NCBI GenBank assembly: GCA_017476575.1
Contig: JAFUZO010000041.1
Location: forward strand, 1 to 56,495
Direction of reading: 5' to 3'
Length of the DNA stretch: 56,495 bases
From: Bacteroidales bacterium
GTDB lineage: Bacteria > Bacteroidota > Bacteroidia > Bacteroidales > UBA932
Shown one piece after another: positions 32,675 to 41,694 of this stretch. The position numbers were made by a program, and so were the translations under genes. Numbering within the stretch: position 1 is the first letter of the stretch; each line of letters begins with the position of its first letter. The notes under the pieces were generated by a model, which saw nothing but the letters and a program-made list of their open reading frames with translations, was not told the DNA's origin and searched no databases.

Positions 32675-32688
32675 TGTGTACGTACACA
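32675..32688 (+). promoter_or_regulatory. Proposed LacI-type operator O2 (uxu operon)
   Basis: TGTGTACGTACACA is a perfect 14-base palindrome located at the predicted transcription start. It shares 12 of 14 positions with the palindrome in the GH2 promoter. Confidence 0.7.
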
Positions 32689-32702
32689 AAAATAAAAATG
32701 AT

Positions 32703-33521
32703 ATGAAAGACTTGTTCGACATCAAAGGGAGGGTGGTCGTGATGACCGGTGCCTGCGGGGTGCTGGGAGAGACCATCGTCAAGTATTTTGCGGCGCAGGG
32801 CGCCCGGGTGGTTCTGCTGGATCTGGAACGGGCCGCCGGCATCGGCAACCGCATCGTCGAGGAGATCCGCGCCGAGGGCGGGGAGGCGATGTTCCTGGCC
32901 ACCAATGTCCTCGACCAGTCGGCACTGGAGCAGAACCGTGCGGACATCCTGGCGGCCTATGGGACCATCGACATCCTTCTCAATGCCGCCGGGGGCAACA
33001 TGGCGGCAGCCACCGTCCCGCCGGACAAGACCATCTTCGACCTTGATGTCGAAGCTGTCCGCAAGGTCGTGGACCTCAATTTGTTCGGCACCATCTACCC
33101 GACCCTCGTCTTTGCCAGGGTCATGGTGGAGAAGAAGAAGGGCTCCATCATCAACTTCTGCTCCGAGAGTTCCTTCCGTCCGCTGACACGGGTGGCCGGT
33201 TATGGAGCAGCCAAGGCGGCAGTGGCCTCGTGGACGAAGTACCTGGCGGGCGAACTGGCCATCAAGTCCGGCGACGGGCTGCGGGTCAATGCCATCGCCC
33301 CGGGTTTCCTCCTTACGAACCAGAACCGCACACTCCTGACGAACCCCGACGGTTCCTTGACTGACCGTTCCCATAAGATTCTCGGCCATACGCCGTTCGG
33401 CCGCTTCCTGGAGCCGGATGAGCTGGTCGGCTGCCTGCACTACCTTGCCGCTGACGCTTCCGCCGCCGTCACCGGTACCATCAATCTCGTGGACGGCGGT
33501 TTCGAATCTTTCAGTATCTGA
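32703..33521 (+). CDS. uxuB: SDR-family D-mannonate oxidoreductase (fructuronate reductase)
   Basis: The 272-residue protein is a classical short-chain dehydrogenase: nucleotide-binding TGACGVLG near residues 14-21, NAAGG near 95-99, catalytic Ser in NFCSESS and YGAAK (YxxxK), ending in [10 protein letters not shown]. Sequences of this type next to uxuA act as D-mannonate oxidoreductases, converting fructuronate to mannonate with NADH. This SDR type differs from the long-chain UxuB of E. coli. ATG 32703 gives the family start [13 protein letters not shown]; the open frame upstream lies in the promoter. It is the first gene of a two-gene operon under the O2 operator. Confidence 0.85.
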   Translation: MKDLFDIKGRVVVMTGACGVLGETIVKYFAAQGARVVLLDLERAAGIGNRIVEEIRAEGGEAMFLATNVLDQSALEQNRADILAAYGTIDILLNAAGGNMAAATVPPDKTIFDLDVEAVRKVVDLNLFGTIYPTLVFARVMVEKKKGSIINFCSESSFRPLTRVAGYGAAKAAVASWTKYLAGELAIKSGDGLRVNAIAPGFLLTNQNRTLLTNPDGSLTDRSHKILGHTPFGRFLEPDELVGCLHYLAADASAAVTGTINLVDGGFESFSI

Positions 33522-33525
33522 CCTT

Positions 33526-34698
33526 ATGTATCTGATGAGAGAAAGTTGGCGCTGGTACGGCCCCAACGACCCGGTGAGCCTCGACTACATCCGCCAGACC
33601 GGCGTGACCGACATTGTCCATGCCTTGCACCATATCCCGAACGGGGAGGTGTGGCCCGTCGCTGAAATCCAGGCCCGCCAGGCTGCCATCGCTGAGTATG
33701 GTCTGGTCTGGAGCGTCGTGGAGAGCGTGCCGGTCCATGAGCATATCAAGACGCAGACCGGCGACTGGCTGCGTTATGTCGAGAACTACAAGCAGACGCT
33801 GCGGAATCTCGCCGCCTGCGGCATCCACTGTGTGACTTATAACTTCATGCCGGTCCTCGACTGGACCCGGACCGACTTGAAATACAGGCTGCCGGACGGT
33901 TCGCTGTGCCTGCGTTTCGAGCGGGCGGCCCTGCTGGCCTTCGACCTGTTTATCCTGAAGCGCGAAAAAGCCTTCAGGGAGTTCTCCGAGGCGGATATCG
34001 CCAAGGCCCGGGCCTATTACGAGGCTATGACGCAGGAGGATATCCACACCCTGACCCGCACGATGATCGCCGGCCTTCCGGGCAGCGAGGAAAGTTTCAC
34101 CCTGGAGCAGTTCCGCCATGAATTGGAGCGCTACAAGGACATCGATTCCGACCGGCTCCGGTCGAATTTGATCGACTTCCTCCAAGCCGTATGTCCGGTC
34201 GCCGACGAGGTCGAGGTACGTCTTGTCATCCATCCGGACGATCCGCCGTTCCCGATCCTGGGGCTGCCCCGTATCCTGTCCACGGCCGAGGATTTCCGCA
34301 CGCTGACAGCTGCCGTGCCCAACTGGTCCAACGGGCTGTGCCTGTGCACCGGCTCCTTCGGCATCCGGGCGGACAACGACCTGGTCGCTATGATGTACGA
34401 GTTCGGCGACCGGACGGATTTCGTCCATTTCCGCAGCACCCGGCGCGATGCCGAGGGCAACTACTTCGAGGACAACCACCTCGCGGGCGATGTCGACATG
34501 TACGGCATGATGAAGGCCCTGCTGGAGACCATGCAGCGGCGGCAGTTCCGTATCTTCTGCCGGCCCGACCATGGCCACCAGATGTGCGACGACTTGGGGC
34601 GCAAGTCCAACCCCGGCTATTCCTGCTACGGGCGCATGCGCGGCATCGCCGAACTCCGCGGCCTCCAGATGGGCATAGCCAAGTCGCTTTTCGAATAG
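33526..34698 (+). CDS. uxuA: Mannonate dehydratase
   Basis: The 390-residue protein closely follows Uxu[14 protein letters not shown] at the N-terminus, [32 protein letters not shown], and the metal-site segment [13 protein letters not shown] near the C-terminus. It removes water from D-mannonate to give 2-keto-3-deoxygluconate in hexuronate catabolism. It starts four bases after uxuB. An in-frame ATG three codons on (33535) would match the E. coli start even better, so the true start may be there. No KDG kinase or aldolase is in the window, so the pathway must be completed elsewhere. Confidence 0.95.
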   Translation: MYLMRESWRWYGPNDPVSLDYIRQTGVTDIVHALHHIPNGEVWPVAEIQARQAAIAEYGLVWSVVESVPVHEHIKTQTGDWLRYVENYKQTLRNLAACGIHCVTYNFMPVLDWTRTDLKYRLPDGSLCLRFERAALLAFDLFILKREKAFREFSEADIAKARAYYEAMTQEDIHTLTRTMIAGLPGSEESFTLEQFRHELERYKDIDSDRLRSNLIDFLQAVCPVADEVEVRLVIHPDDPPFPILGLPRILSTAEDFRTLTAAVPNWSNGLCLCTGSFGIRADNDLVAMMYEFGDRTDFVHFRSTRRDAEGNYFEDNHLAGDVDMYGMMKALLETMQRRQFRIFCRPDHGHQMCDDLGRKSNPGYSCYGRMRGIAELRGLQMGIAKSLFE

Positions 34699-34706
34699 AC
34701 TGGGTG

Positions 34707-34723
34707 GGGCCGGAGTCCGGCCC
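34707..34723 (+). terminator. Hairpin after uxuA
   Basis: GGGCCGG and CCGGCCC form a perfect GC-rich seven-base stem with a three-base loop, starting eight bases after the uxuA stop. There is no clear T-tract. Confidence 0.5.
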
Positions 34724-34859
34724 TGAATCCCTTTCCATGGGCAGAAACCCCGGTTTTTACCATGGATTTTTGTCATGATCAGCGGCAATGGACGTCTCGA
34801 TGCGATGTGAGAGGGCCCCTTGTCTCGACCGCTTATTGTCATGGACTGTCGCTGTTCAC

Positions 34860-34889
34860 TTGCCATGCGGAATTCTTTTCGTAATTTTG
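34860..34889 (+). promoter_or_regulatory. Promoter in front of the antirepressor remnant
   Basis: TTG at 34860-34862, a 19-base spacer and TAATTTTG at 34882-34889 are a full Bacteroidetes promoter match. The only downstream open frame before 35114 is the 29-codon remnant at 34918, so this promoter may be a relic or may also feed the thioesterase gene. Confidence 0.55.
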
Positions 34890-34917
34890 GACCCGACCTG
34901 TAATGCCGGCTGATGCC

Positions 34918-35007
34918 ATGATGAAGAAGCAGGGAATACAACTTTTTGAAGGAAAGAGTGCTTGCACTATGCGGGAGAATGCCTGTCTTTGTCGTGCGCG
35001 AGGTTAG
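34918..35007 (+). pseudogene. N-terminal fragment of a BRO-N/phage-antirepressor-type protein
   Basis: A 29-codon frame begins MMKKQGIQLFEGKSACT, which resembles the start of prophage antirepressor (BRO-N) proteins (MKKQ-IQLFEGK-x-RT-W). After about 15 residues the resemblance is lost and a stop follows. It lies 28 bases downstream of a good promoter. I read it as a decayed remnant of a mobile-element gene; the match is short, so it could be coincidental or a real small peptide. The surrounding 34699-35113 stretch has no other coding signal. Confidence 0.4.
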
Positions 35008-35033
35008 ATGCCCCTTTCATCCGAAATTTATTG

Positions 35034-35041
35034 TAGATTTG
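35034..35041 (+). promoter_or_regulatory. Putative promoter -7 element of the thioesterase-GNAT pair
   Basis: TAGATTTG matches TAnnTTTG 72 bases before the thioesterase ATG. An AGGAGGA Shine-Dalgarno sequence at 35099-35105 lies eight bases from that ATG, unusual in this window. Confidence 0.5.
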
Positions 35042-35113
35042 CAATCGACTTCAGAAGAAGGGAACGTGGAACAGGATATAATTTGTAAAATGCTGATCAG
35101 GAGGAACTGATAT

Positions 35114-35512
35114 ATGATTGAACCTGGAATCAAAGGACATCAGGAGATGACCGTCACACCTGAGATGTCTGCAAAGCATATCGGAAGCGGCACCGTACCG
35201 GTACTTGCGACCCCGATGATGATAGCCTTGATCGAGAAAACCTGCCGGCTCAGTGTGAAACCCTCCCTTGACGAGGGGCAGGAGACCGTGGGAACGCTTG
35301 TCCATGTCAGCCACATAGCGGCGACACCGGTAGGGCTCACGGTCCGTTGTGAGACAACGCTTATCGAAGTCGACCGCCGGAGACTCGTCTTCCAGGTTGC
35401 CGTCTATGATCCGGATGGACTCGTGGGGGAAGGCCTGCACGAGAGGTTCGTCATCGACGAATCCCGCTTCGAGGCAAAGGCGGAATCCAAACTGAAAAAA
35501 ACGAGAGGATAA
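35114..35512 (+). CDS. FlK-like hotdog-fold thioesterase
   Basis: The 132-residue protein fits the small hotdog thioesterase family that includes fluoroacetyl-CoA thioesterase FlK. The residues equivalent to its Thr-Glu-His set are visible: ATPMMIALIEKTC (Thr and Glu) and HVSHIAATPVG (His). Such proteins hydrolyse acyl-CoA thioesters; the substrate here is not known and fluoroacetate is unlikely. It has a strong Shine-Dalgarno sequence and lies six bases before a GNAT acetyltransferase gene, so both are probably one transcript dealing with acyl-CoA. Confidence 0.8.
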   Translation: MIEPGIKGHQEMTVTPEMSAKHIGSGTVPVLATPMMIALIEKTCRLSVKPSLDEGQETVGTLVHVSHIAATPVGLTVRCETTLIEVDRRRLVFQVAVYDPDGLVGEGLHERFVIDESRFEAKAESKLKKTRG

Positions 35513-35518
35513 GCTGAT

Positions 35519-36166
35519 ATGGCAGAGAACCTTGTCTTTGAAATGCTGAAGCGCAGTGGAATCGCCGAGGCAGCGGCCCTTGCAGCGCGTTCCTTCGAGG
35601 ATTATTGCTACTTCACCAGTTTCTTCCCGGACCGGGACGAACGTCGCCGGATCATTGGTTCCATCATCCTGCATGAATATAAGGCCAACTTCGGGAGAGC
35701 ACACTATCTGGTCGCCCGCCAGGGCGGAAGGATGGTCGCCGTAGCACAGCTCCATGCTCCGGACTACAGGAAGCCCTCTGATATCCGGTATTTCCTCCAT
35801 GGCTGGCTGCAGGTCTATAAAGCCGGCGACCGGAAGCGCATCGATGAATGGCTCGTCATGGATGCGGAGGCTGGAAAGCCCTGTCACGAGTGGGCGTCCA
35901 CCCAGGAGGCGGTCTGGTACGCCAGTTCCCTTACGGTAGACCCGTCGGCCCAAAGGTCCGGTGTGGGTTCCGCCTTCCTCGAGGAATGGGAACGGTATGT
36001 CGGTGAGCGGAACGGAAAAGCCATCACGTTATTTACCAATTCAGAATCCAATCTAGTCTTTTACAAGAAAAGAGGCTATGAAGTCTTCGATGAGAGAACC
36101 CTCGAACATAATGGCATCACCATGGGGAGCTGGAGTGTCAGGAAATGGATGGCACCTGCCGTATAG
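35519..36166 (+). CDS. GNAT-family N-acetyltransferase
   Basis: The 215-residue protein shows the GNAT fold: SSLTVDPSAQRSGVGSAFLEEWERY (residues about 137-161) contains the acetyl-CoA pyrophosphate loop Q/RxxGxG, followed by ITLFTNSESNLVFYKKRGYEVFDE, the typical last strands. It should transfer an acetyl group from acetyl-CoA to a small molecule or protein in the cytoplasm; the acceptor is unknown. It follows the thioesterase gene closely and is followed by a good terminator. Confidence 0.85.
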   Translation: MAENLVFEMLKRSGIAEAAALAARSFEDYCYFTSFFPDRDERRRIIGSIILHEYKANFGRAHYLVARQGGRMVAVAQLHAPDYRKPSDIRYFLHGWLQVYKAGDRKRIDEWLVMDAEAGKPCHEWASTQEAVWYASSLTVDPSAQRSGVGSAFLEEWERYVGERNGKAITLFTNSESNLVFYKKRGYEVFDERTLEHNGITMGSWSVRKWMAPAV

Positions 36167-36191
36167 GATAGACCATCCATTGGAAATCGGT

Positions 36192-36218
36192 ACCGGATGC
36201 CTTGATCCGGTTTTCTTT
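36192..36218 (+). terminator. Intrinsic terminator after the GNAT gene
   Basis: ACCGGAT and ATCCGGT form a perfect seven-base stem with a six-base loop followed by TTTCTTT, 26 bases past the GNAT stop. Confidence 0.8.
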
Positions 36219-36300
36219 CCGGAAGCCGTCCGATTCCTTGACGCCTGAACTCAGGAATGACGGCGAGAGAATCCAGATAGTACTCTCCCCGGTCCTGTTT

Positions 36301-37161
36301 TCAAGACGGGGCAGCAAGTTCGAGGAAACCCTTCTTGAGCTGGTCGACGAGGTCCCGGCTGTCGTAGGCTTCGGCCGTGCAGGAGCGGGTCAGGCAGTCA
36401 CCGGCATGTCCGTGGATCCACACGCCGAGCGCTGCGGCGTCCAGAGCGGGATAGCCCCGGGCCATCAGGCTGCCCACAAGCCCTGTCAGCACGTCTCCGC
36501 TGCCACCTTTGGCCATCCCGGCATTGCCGGTCGTATTGGTATACCGCTCTCCGGACGGGGTGAAGAGGCGGCTGCGATACCCTTTGTGGACCAGTACGCA
36601 GCCTGTCTGCCGACAGAGGGCCTGCACTGCTCGCTCTTTCTGCGCCTCCGTCTCCCAGGACAACAGCCGCCGGAGTTCGCCGAGATGGGGGGTCAGGACG
36701 GACCCGGCAGGGACCGATGCCAGCAGCTCGGGGTGGGCACCCAGCAGGTTCAGGGCATCGGCGTCCAGCACCATCGGAATCCGGGCCTGGAAGGCGGAAC
36801 GGAGCAGCCCGGCGAAAGCAGTGAGCGTCTCCGGGGCCCGGCCGAGACCGGGTCCCACGGCAATCGCTGAATAGTGCTCCAGGGAAGCCGGGACCCGGCT
36901 CCACTGTCTTCCCGGGTCCTCGGACAACAGGGCTGAGGGGAAAGCATTCACGACGGCCTGCAGGGCACGGCCGGTGGAATGGAGGGTCACCAGACCGCAT
37001 CCCGATCTGAGTGCGGCGCCTGTAGCAAGCACGGCGGCACCCGGCATCGTCTCGCAGCCGCAGACGAGCAGCAGGTGGCCGTAGTCTCCCTTATGGCTCT
37101 CGTCCTTGCGGGTGAGAAGCCGTGGCCGGAGGAATTCCGGAGTGATGGTTGTCTCGGTCAT
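36301..37161 (-). CDS. nnrD: ADP-dependent NAD(P)H-hydrate dehydratase
   Basis: The 286-residue protein is the ribokinase-like dehydratase domain that repairs hydrated NAD(P)H. Motifs are KGDYGHLLLVCG, VGPGLG, VLDADALNLL, LTPHLGELRRLL and the nucleotide-binding NTTGNAGMAKGGSGDVLTGL. The epimerase half (NnrE), fused in E. coli and many bacteria, is absent here, so it must be encoded elsewhere or be missing. It is the last gene of the NfeD-flotillin operon, 24 bases after the M16 peptidase gene. Confidence 0.92.
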   Translation of the reverse strand: MTETTITPEFLRPRLLTRKDESHKGDYGHLLLVCGCETMPGAAVLATGAALRSGCGLVTLHSTGRALQAVVNAFPSALLSEDPGRQWSRVPASLEHYSAIAVGPGLGRAPETLTAFAGLLRSAFQARIPMVLDADALNLLGAHPELLASVPAGSVLTPHLGELRRLLSWETEAQKERAVQALCRQTGCVLVHKGYRSRLFTPSGERYTNTTGNAGMAKGGSGDVLTGLVGSLMARGYPALDAAALGVWIHGHAGDCLTRSCTAEAYDSRDLVDQLKKGFLELAAPS

Positions 37162-37185
37162 GGCTTGGGGGCATGGTACAGGGTG

Positions 37186-40074
37186 TCAGTAGCCGAAGAT
37201 TTCATCGAGCGGGACGGTCCGGACCGGGCCGAGGGTGCGGAGGAAGGCCATGTCGAGGTCGGCAGGGTCGCCGAGCAGGGCATAGACATAGGTCCGGTCC
37301 TTGATCCAACGCGCATGCGTAGCCCGGAGGTCTTCCATCGTCAGGCTGCCGATCTTTTCGTAGACCTGCTTCTCGCGCGGCTCGTCGAGGCCGAGTTCAC
37401 GGGCATTCAGGTAGCTGTAGAGGACCGCCTCTCCGATGGTGCGCTGGGTCCTGAGCTTGCCAAGGATGGATGCCTTGGCGATTTCCAGGTTTTCAGGCGC
37501 TTCCGGGAGGGTGTTGATGATCTCGTCGAAGGCCTCGACCGCCTGGCGGAGTTTGTCGTTCTGGGAGGCGATATAGGCGCGGAAAGAGTAGGTGTCGTCC
37601 CGGAAGGACGGACCGCTGAGCCAGGCCCCGGCTCCGTAGGCAAGGGCACGGGATTCGCGCATCTCCTGGAAGACGATGGCGTTCATGCCACCGCCGTAGT
37701 ACTCGTTGAAGAGGTCGATGGACGGATCCTGGGAAAGGTCCAATGTCTCCCCGCGGTCGGAATACTGCACGTAGTTGAACTGGCGGGCCTGATAGGGAGC
37801 GATGATGACCCGGGCGTCCGGCGTCAACTGCTTGGCCGGATACGTTTTCACCAGCGGCGTCAGCCCTTCGGCCGGATGACGTTCCGCAAGGAGGTCGAGG
37901 AGGTCCCGGCTCTCCGAGGGGCCGTAATACAGGATCCGGTGTCTGTTCCCGACCAGGTCGCGCAGGGCGCCGAGGACTTGGTCCGGGGTGAGTGCGAGCA
38001 CGTCCGGATTGGGGAGCGTCTTCCGGGCGATATAATCGGCACCGTAGATCAGGTAGTTCTGGAGGGCGCTGTTGCAGGCGCGTTGGTTCTTCTTGGCGTC
38101 CTGGCGGCTGCGGAGGAGGTCGGCCTTGAGCTGCGTGAGGACATCGTCGTCCGGGACCGCATGCTCGACCAGGTCCTGGACAAGGCCGAGAGCGGCGCCG
38201 ATGTTTTCGTCCAGGCCGGAGATGGAAAGGACGGTCGTGTTGCCGCCGACCCTCAGGTGATATTCACAGGCCAGTCCGTACAGTTCGGAGGCGATGTCTT
38301 CTGCGTCCCGGGTCGGGGTGCCGAGATAACCGAGGTAGTCGGAGGCGATGGGAAGGAGCGGGTCGTTGTCGCTGCCACGGTCGTAGCGGAAACTGAGGGT
38401 GGCGATATCGTTCTTTTCGTTATGCTTGTAAAGCACTTCCAAGCCCTGATGGTCCAGGATGGACAGGTCGCGGGAGAAATCCACGAACACCGGCTCGACA
38501 GGGACGGGCTCGCTGGCGGCGACCTCCGCCAGGAAGGCACTCTGCTTGTCCCGGTTGGTGACGATCGGCGTGATCTTCGGGGCATCGATCTTCTTGATAG
38601 AAGTGTCTTCGCCGAGCCGCTTGTAGACGACAGCATAGCTCTCGGCCCCGAGCCAGGTGCGGGCCCAGGCGACGATGTCCTCCTTGGTGAGCCGTTCGAT
38701 CCGGCTGAGCTTTCCGACCTCTGATTCCCAGGTGGTTCCGTTGACGAAAGAATCGACGAACCGGTCGGCCCGGCTGCGATTGGCGGTCAGGCTCTTCATC
38801 TGCTGGAGCTTGTAGTTGCTTTTGACCGCCTGCAGGAGGTCTTCGGTGAAACTGCCTTCACGCAGTTTCGCAATTTCTCCGAGAAGGGCATCCCTGACGG
38901 CCTCAAGGCTCTGCCCTTCCTTCGGCAGGCCTTCGACGAGGAAAAGGCCGTAATCTGTGCGGTCATAAGGGAAAATGCCGGCATCGAGGATGGTCTGCTG
39001 CTGGATCAGGTCGAGGTCTACGAGGCCGGCCATGCCGTTGTACAGGAGGGCGCCGACGATCTCGGACGCATCGCTTTCCTGGGACGAGGCGCCCGGCGTC
39101 CGCCAGCCGAGCATCACGAACTCGGATTCATGCCCGAGGACGTCCTTCTCCATCGGGGCGGTGACCGGGTCTTCCGGGGTAAGATGGAATTCCGGCAGGT
39201 CGGGATTCGCCTGCCAGGCCCCGAAGTATTTCTCGATGAGGGCGACCGTCTCGTCCGGGTCGAAGTCGCCGGAGAGGCAGATGGCCACATTGTTCGGCAC
39301 GTAATACGTGTCCTTCTGATGACGGATGGCCTTCAAGGATGGATTCTTGAGGTGGTCCTGGGTGCCGATGACGGTCTGGGTACCGTAGGGGTGTTTCCGG
39401 AAGAGCATGGAATCCAGGGCGTCCAGGGCTTTCTCGCTGTCGGAGGTCAGGCCCATGTTCTTCTCCTCGTAGACGGCTTCCAGTTCGGTATGGAACCCGC
39501 GGAAGACGCAGTTCATGAACCGGTCGGCCTGGATGCGCGCCCAATTCTCGAGCTGGTTGGAAGGAATCTCCTCCACATAGCAGGTTACGTCGTTGGAGGT
39601 GTAGGCGTTGGAGCCTTCGGATCCGATGATGGACATCAGCTTGTCGTATTCGTTCGGAATTGCGACCTTGGAGGCTTCGTAGCTGATTGAGTCGATCCGG
39701 TGGTACAAAGCCAGCCGCTCCTGCGGGTCCGTGAGGGTCCGGTAGACCTCGAACAGGCTGTCGATGGCCGCAAGCATCGGCTTTTCGGCTGCATAGTCCT
39801 GTGTCCCGAACTGCTCCGTCCCCTTGAACATCATGTGCTCCAGATAGTGCGCAAGACCGGTATTGTCGGCAGGGTCGTCCTTCCCGCCCACACGCACGGC
39901 GATGTAGGTCTGGATACGCGGCTCATCCTTGTTGACGGTCATGTAGACCTTGAGGCCGTTGTCCAGGGTATAGATCTTGGCATCGAGCGGGTCTCCCTTG
40001 ACGGATGCATACTTGCTGCCGCAGGATGCCAGCATGAGCAGGGCCGCGGCGAGGAAAAGGAACTTTTTCATCAT
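37186..40074 (-). CDS. M16-family metallopeptidase lipoprotein
   Basis: The 962-residue protein starts with a lipoprotein signal (lipobox LASC, Cys18) and has the two-half architecture of double-length M16 peptidases. The first half carries the inverted zinc motif HYLEH (His76, Glu79, His80) with the downstream acidic ligand in ELEAVYEEKNM. The second half lacks such a site, as is normal. It should degrade peptides at the outer or periplasmic membrane face. Its ATG overlaps the stop of the small HTH gene by four bases, an unusual partner for a peptidase. Confidence 0.93.
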   Translation of the reverse strand: MMKKFLFLAAALLMLASCGSKYASVKGDPLDAKIYTLDNGLKVYMTVNKDEPRIQTYIAVRVGGKDDPADNTGLAHYLEHMMFKGTEQFGTQDYAAEKPMLAAIDSLFEVYRTLTDPQERLALYHRIDSISYEASKVAIPNEYDKLMSIIGSEGSNAYTSNDVTCYVEEIPSNQLENWARIQADRFMNCVFRGFHTELEAVYEEKNMGLTSDSEKALDALDSMLFRKHPYGTQTVIGTQDHLKNPSLKAIRHQKDTYYVPNNVAICLSGDFDPDETVALIEKYFGAWQANPDLPEFHLTPEDPVTAPMEKDVLGHESEFVMLGWRTPGASSQESDASEIVGALLYNGMAGLVDLDLIQQQTILDAGIFPYDRTDYGLFLVEGLPKEGQSLEAVRDALLGEIAKLREGSFTEDLLQAVKSNYKLQQMKSLTANRSRADRFVDSFVNGTTWESEVGKLSRIERLTKEDIVAWARTWLGAESYAVVYKRLGEDTSIKKIDAPKITPIVTNRDKQSAFLAEVAASEPVPVEPVFVDFSRDLSILDHQGLEVLYKHNEKNDIATLSFRYDRGSDNDPLLPIASDYLGYLGTPTRDAEDIASELYGLACEYHLRVGGNTTVLSISGLDENIGAALGLVQDLVEHAVPDDDVLTQLKADLLRSRQDAKKNQRACNSALQNYLIYGADYIARKTLPNPDVLALTPDQVLGALRDLVGNRHRILYYGPSESRDLLDLLAERHPAEGLTPLVKTYPAKQLTPDARVIIAPYQARQFNYVQYSDRGETLDLSQDPSIDLFNEYYGGGMNAIVFQEMRESRALAYGAGAWLSGPSFRDDTYSFRAYIASQNDKLRQAVEAFDEIINTLPEAPENLEIAKASILGKLRTQRTIGEAVLYSYLNARELGLDEPREKQVYEKIGSLTMEDLRATHARWIKDRTYVYALLGDPADLDMAFLRTLGPVRTVPLDEIFGY

Positions 40075-40280
40075 GTATTTTCACGGTATTCGAGGATGTC
40101 GCCGGGCTGGCAGTCGAGGGCCTTGCAGATGGCATCCATGGTGGAGATGCGGATGGCCTTGGCCTTGCCGCACTTGAGGATGGACAGGTTGGCGGGAGTG
40201 ATGCCGACTTTTTCCGCCAGCTCGCCGGAAGACATTTTCCGGCGGGCCAGCATCACGTCAATATTGATGATAATCGGCAT
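40071..40280 (-). CDS. Small XRE-family HTH regulator
   Basis: The 69-residue protein is little more than one Cro/CI-type HTH: MLARRKMSSGELAEKVGITPANLSILKCGKAKAIRISTMDAICKALDC. It matches the small Bacteroidetes/Firmicutes XRE family often linked to membrane-protein genes. It lies six bases after the flotillin gene and overlaps the peptidase gene by four bases, so it is within the operon rather than at its edge. Autoregulation of the operon is likely but not shown. Confidence 0.88.
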   Translation of the reverse strand: MPIIINIDVMLARRKMSSGELAEKVGITPANLSILKCGKAKAIRISTMDAICKALDCQPGDILEYRENT

Positions 40281-40286
40281 GGCAGC

Positions 40287-41693
40287 TTAGTTTTCCTCCT
40301 GCACTTCCGGCTTCTCCGATCCCTTGAGGTAGGACGGCAGTTCCATGCCGGCCATCTTGAAGAGGTCTTCGAGCGGCGGGACGGATTTCATCATGCCGGA
40401 GATGAAGTTCGAGGTTGCGGTCTTGCCGTCGGCGGTAGAGCCGGTATCCCAGACCGTCACCTTGTCGATGTTGATGCCCTTGACAGCCTCGACCTGGGTC
40501 TTGACAAGTTCGGGCAGTTTGTCGGCGACCATCATCAGCACGGCCTTCTGGGCATCGCCCTGGGCGGCTCCGACGAGTTGCTGGAAACCGCTGGCCTGCT
40601 TGGTGAGGATCTCGAGGATACCGCGGGCCTGCGCATCCATCTTGGCGTAGATGGCGTCGGCCTCGCCCTTGGCCTTGCGGCGGATTTTCTCGGCTTCGGC
40701 CTCGGCATCGATGATGGCCTTCTCCTTCTCGATCTGGGCCGGGACGACGACGTTGGCCTGCTGGGTCGCCTGTTCCCGTTCGGCGCGGGCGATTTCGGCA
40801 TCACGCTCGCTCTTGTAGGCCTCCTCAAGGGCCTTGGCGGCCTGCACCTTCTCGGCGGCGACGGCGATGCGGGCGGCTTCGGCCTCCTTCTCGCGGCGGG
40901 TCGCATCGGAATTGGCGATGGTAATCTTGGAGTTGTTCTCCCCTTCGACGGCGCGGGCATTGGCCTCGGCGGTCTTGATACGGGTGTCCCGGGTGGTCTC
41001 GGCAATCCGGATGTCCTTGTCCCGGTCGGCCTCGGCCTTGCCGATTTCACCGAAGCGGTTCTGCTCGGCGACGGACTTCTTCGCGTCGTTGATGGCCTTG
41101 GCGGCGGCTTCCTTGCCGAGCGCCTCGATGTAGCCGGACTCGTCGCGGATATCGGTAACGTTCACGTTGATGAGTTTCAGGCCGATCTTACGGAGTTCCG
41201 CCTCCACGTTCGTGGACACGTTGGCAAGGAACTTGTCCCGGTCGGCGTTGATTTCCTCGATGTCCATCGTGGCGATCACCAGACGCAGCTGGCCGAAGAG
41301 GATATCCGTGGCGATGTTCTGGATGCTGTCGACGGACAGGCCCAGCAGGCGTTCCGCTGCGTTGGTCATGTTCTCCGGCTCGGTCGAGATGCCGACGGTG
41401 AAGCGGCAGGGGACGTCCACGCGGATATTCTGCTTGGAAAGGGCGTTGGTCAGGTTGCACTCGATGGAAATCGGCTTCAGATCGAGATAGGCATAGTCCT
41501 GGAAGACAGGCCAGATGAACGCAGCGCCGCCGTGGATGCAGCGGGCGGAGGAGATGGAACCTTCGCGGTTCTTGCCGGTCTTGCCGTAGATGACGAGGAT
41601 CTTGTCGGAAGGGCAGCGGCGGTAGCGTTTGAGAATGGCGGCGAGGGTCACGAAGATCACCGCGACGATGATGAGGATCAGGTAGAGTTCCAT
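40287..41693 (-). CDS. Flotillin-like SPFH-domain membrane protein
   Basis: ATG 41693 gives 468 residues. An N-terminal membrane hairpin (about 3-20) is followed by an SPFH/PHB domain (about 40-210), then a long charged coiled-coil stretch (about 230-370) with EAEAEKIRRKAKGEADAIYAKMDAQAR. The C-terminus contains repeated hydrophobic segments as in flotillins. These proteins form oligomeric membrane microdomains. The gene begins one base after the NfeD gene ends; flotillin-NfeD pairing is common and predicts interaction. The frame's upstream ATG at 41741 would extend into nfeD. Confidence 0.92.
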   Translation of the reverse strand: MELYLILIIVAVIFVTLAAILKRYRRCPSDKILVIYGKTGKNREGSISSARCIHGGAAFIWPVFQDYAYLDLKPISIECNLTNALSKQNIRVDVPCRFTVGISTEPENMTNAAERLLGLSVDSIQNIATDILFGQLRLVIATMDIEEINADRDKFLANVSTNVEAELRKIGLKLINVNVTDIRDESGYIEALGKEAAAKAINDAKKSVAEQNRFGEIGKAEADRDKDIRIAETTRDTRIKTAEANARAVEGENNSKITIANSDATRREKEAEAARIAVAAEKVQAAKALEEAYKSERDAEIARAEREQATQQANVVVPAQIEKEKAIIDAEAEAEKIRRKAKGEADAIYAKMDAQARGILEILTKQASGFQQLVGAAQGDAQKAVLMMVADKLPELVKTQVEAVKGINIDKVTVWDTGSTADGKTATSNFISGMMKSVPPLEDLFKMAGMELPSYLKGSEKPEVQEEN

Positions 41694-41694
41694 A

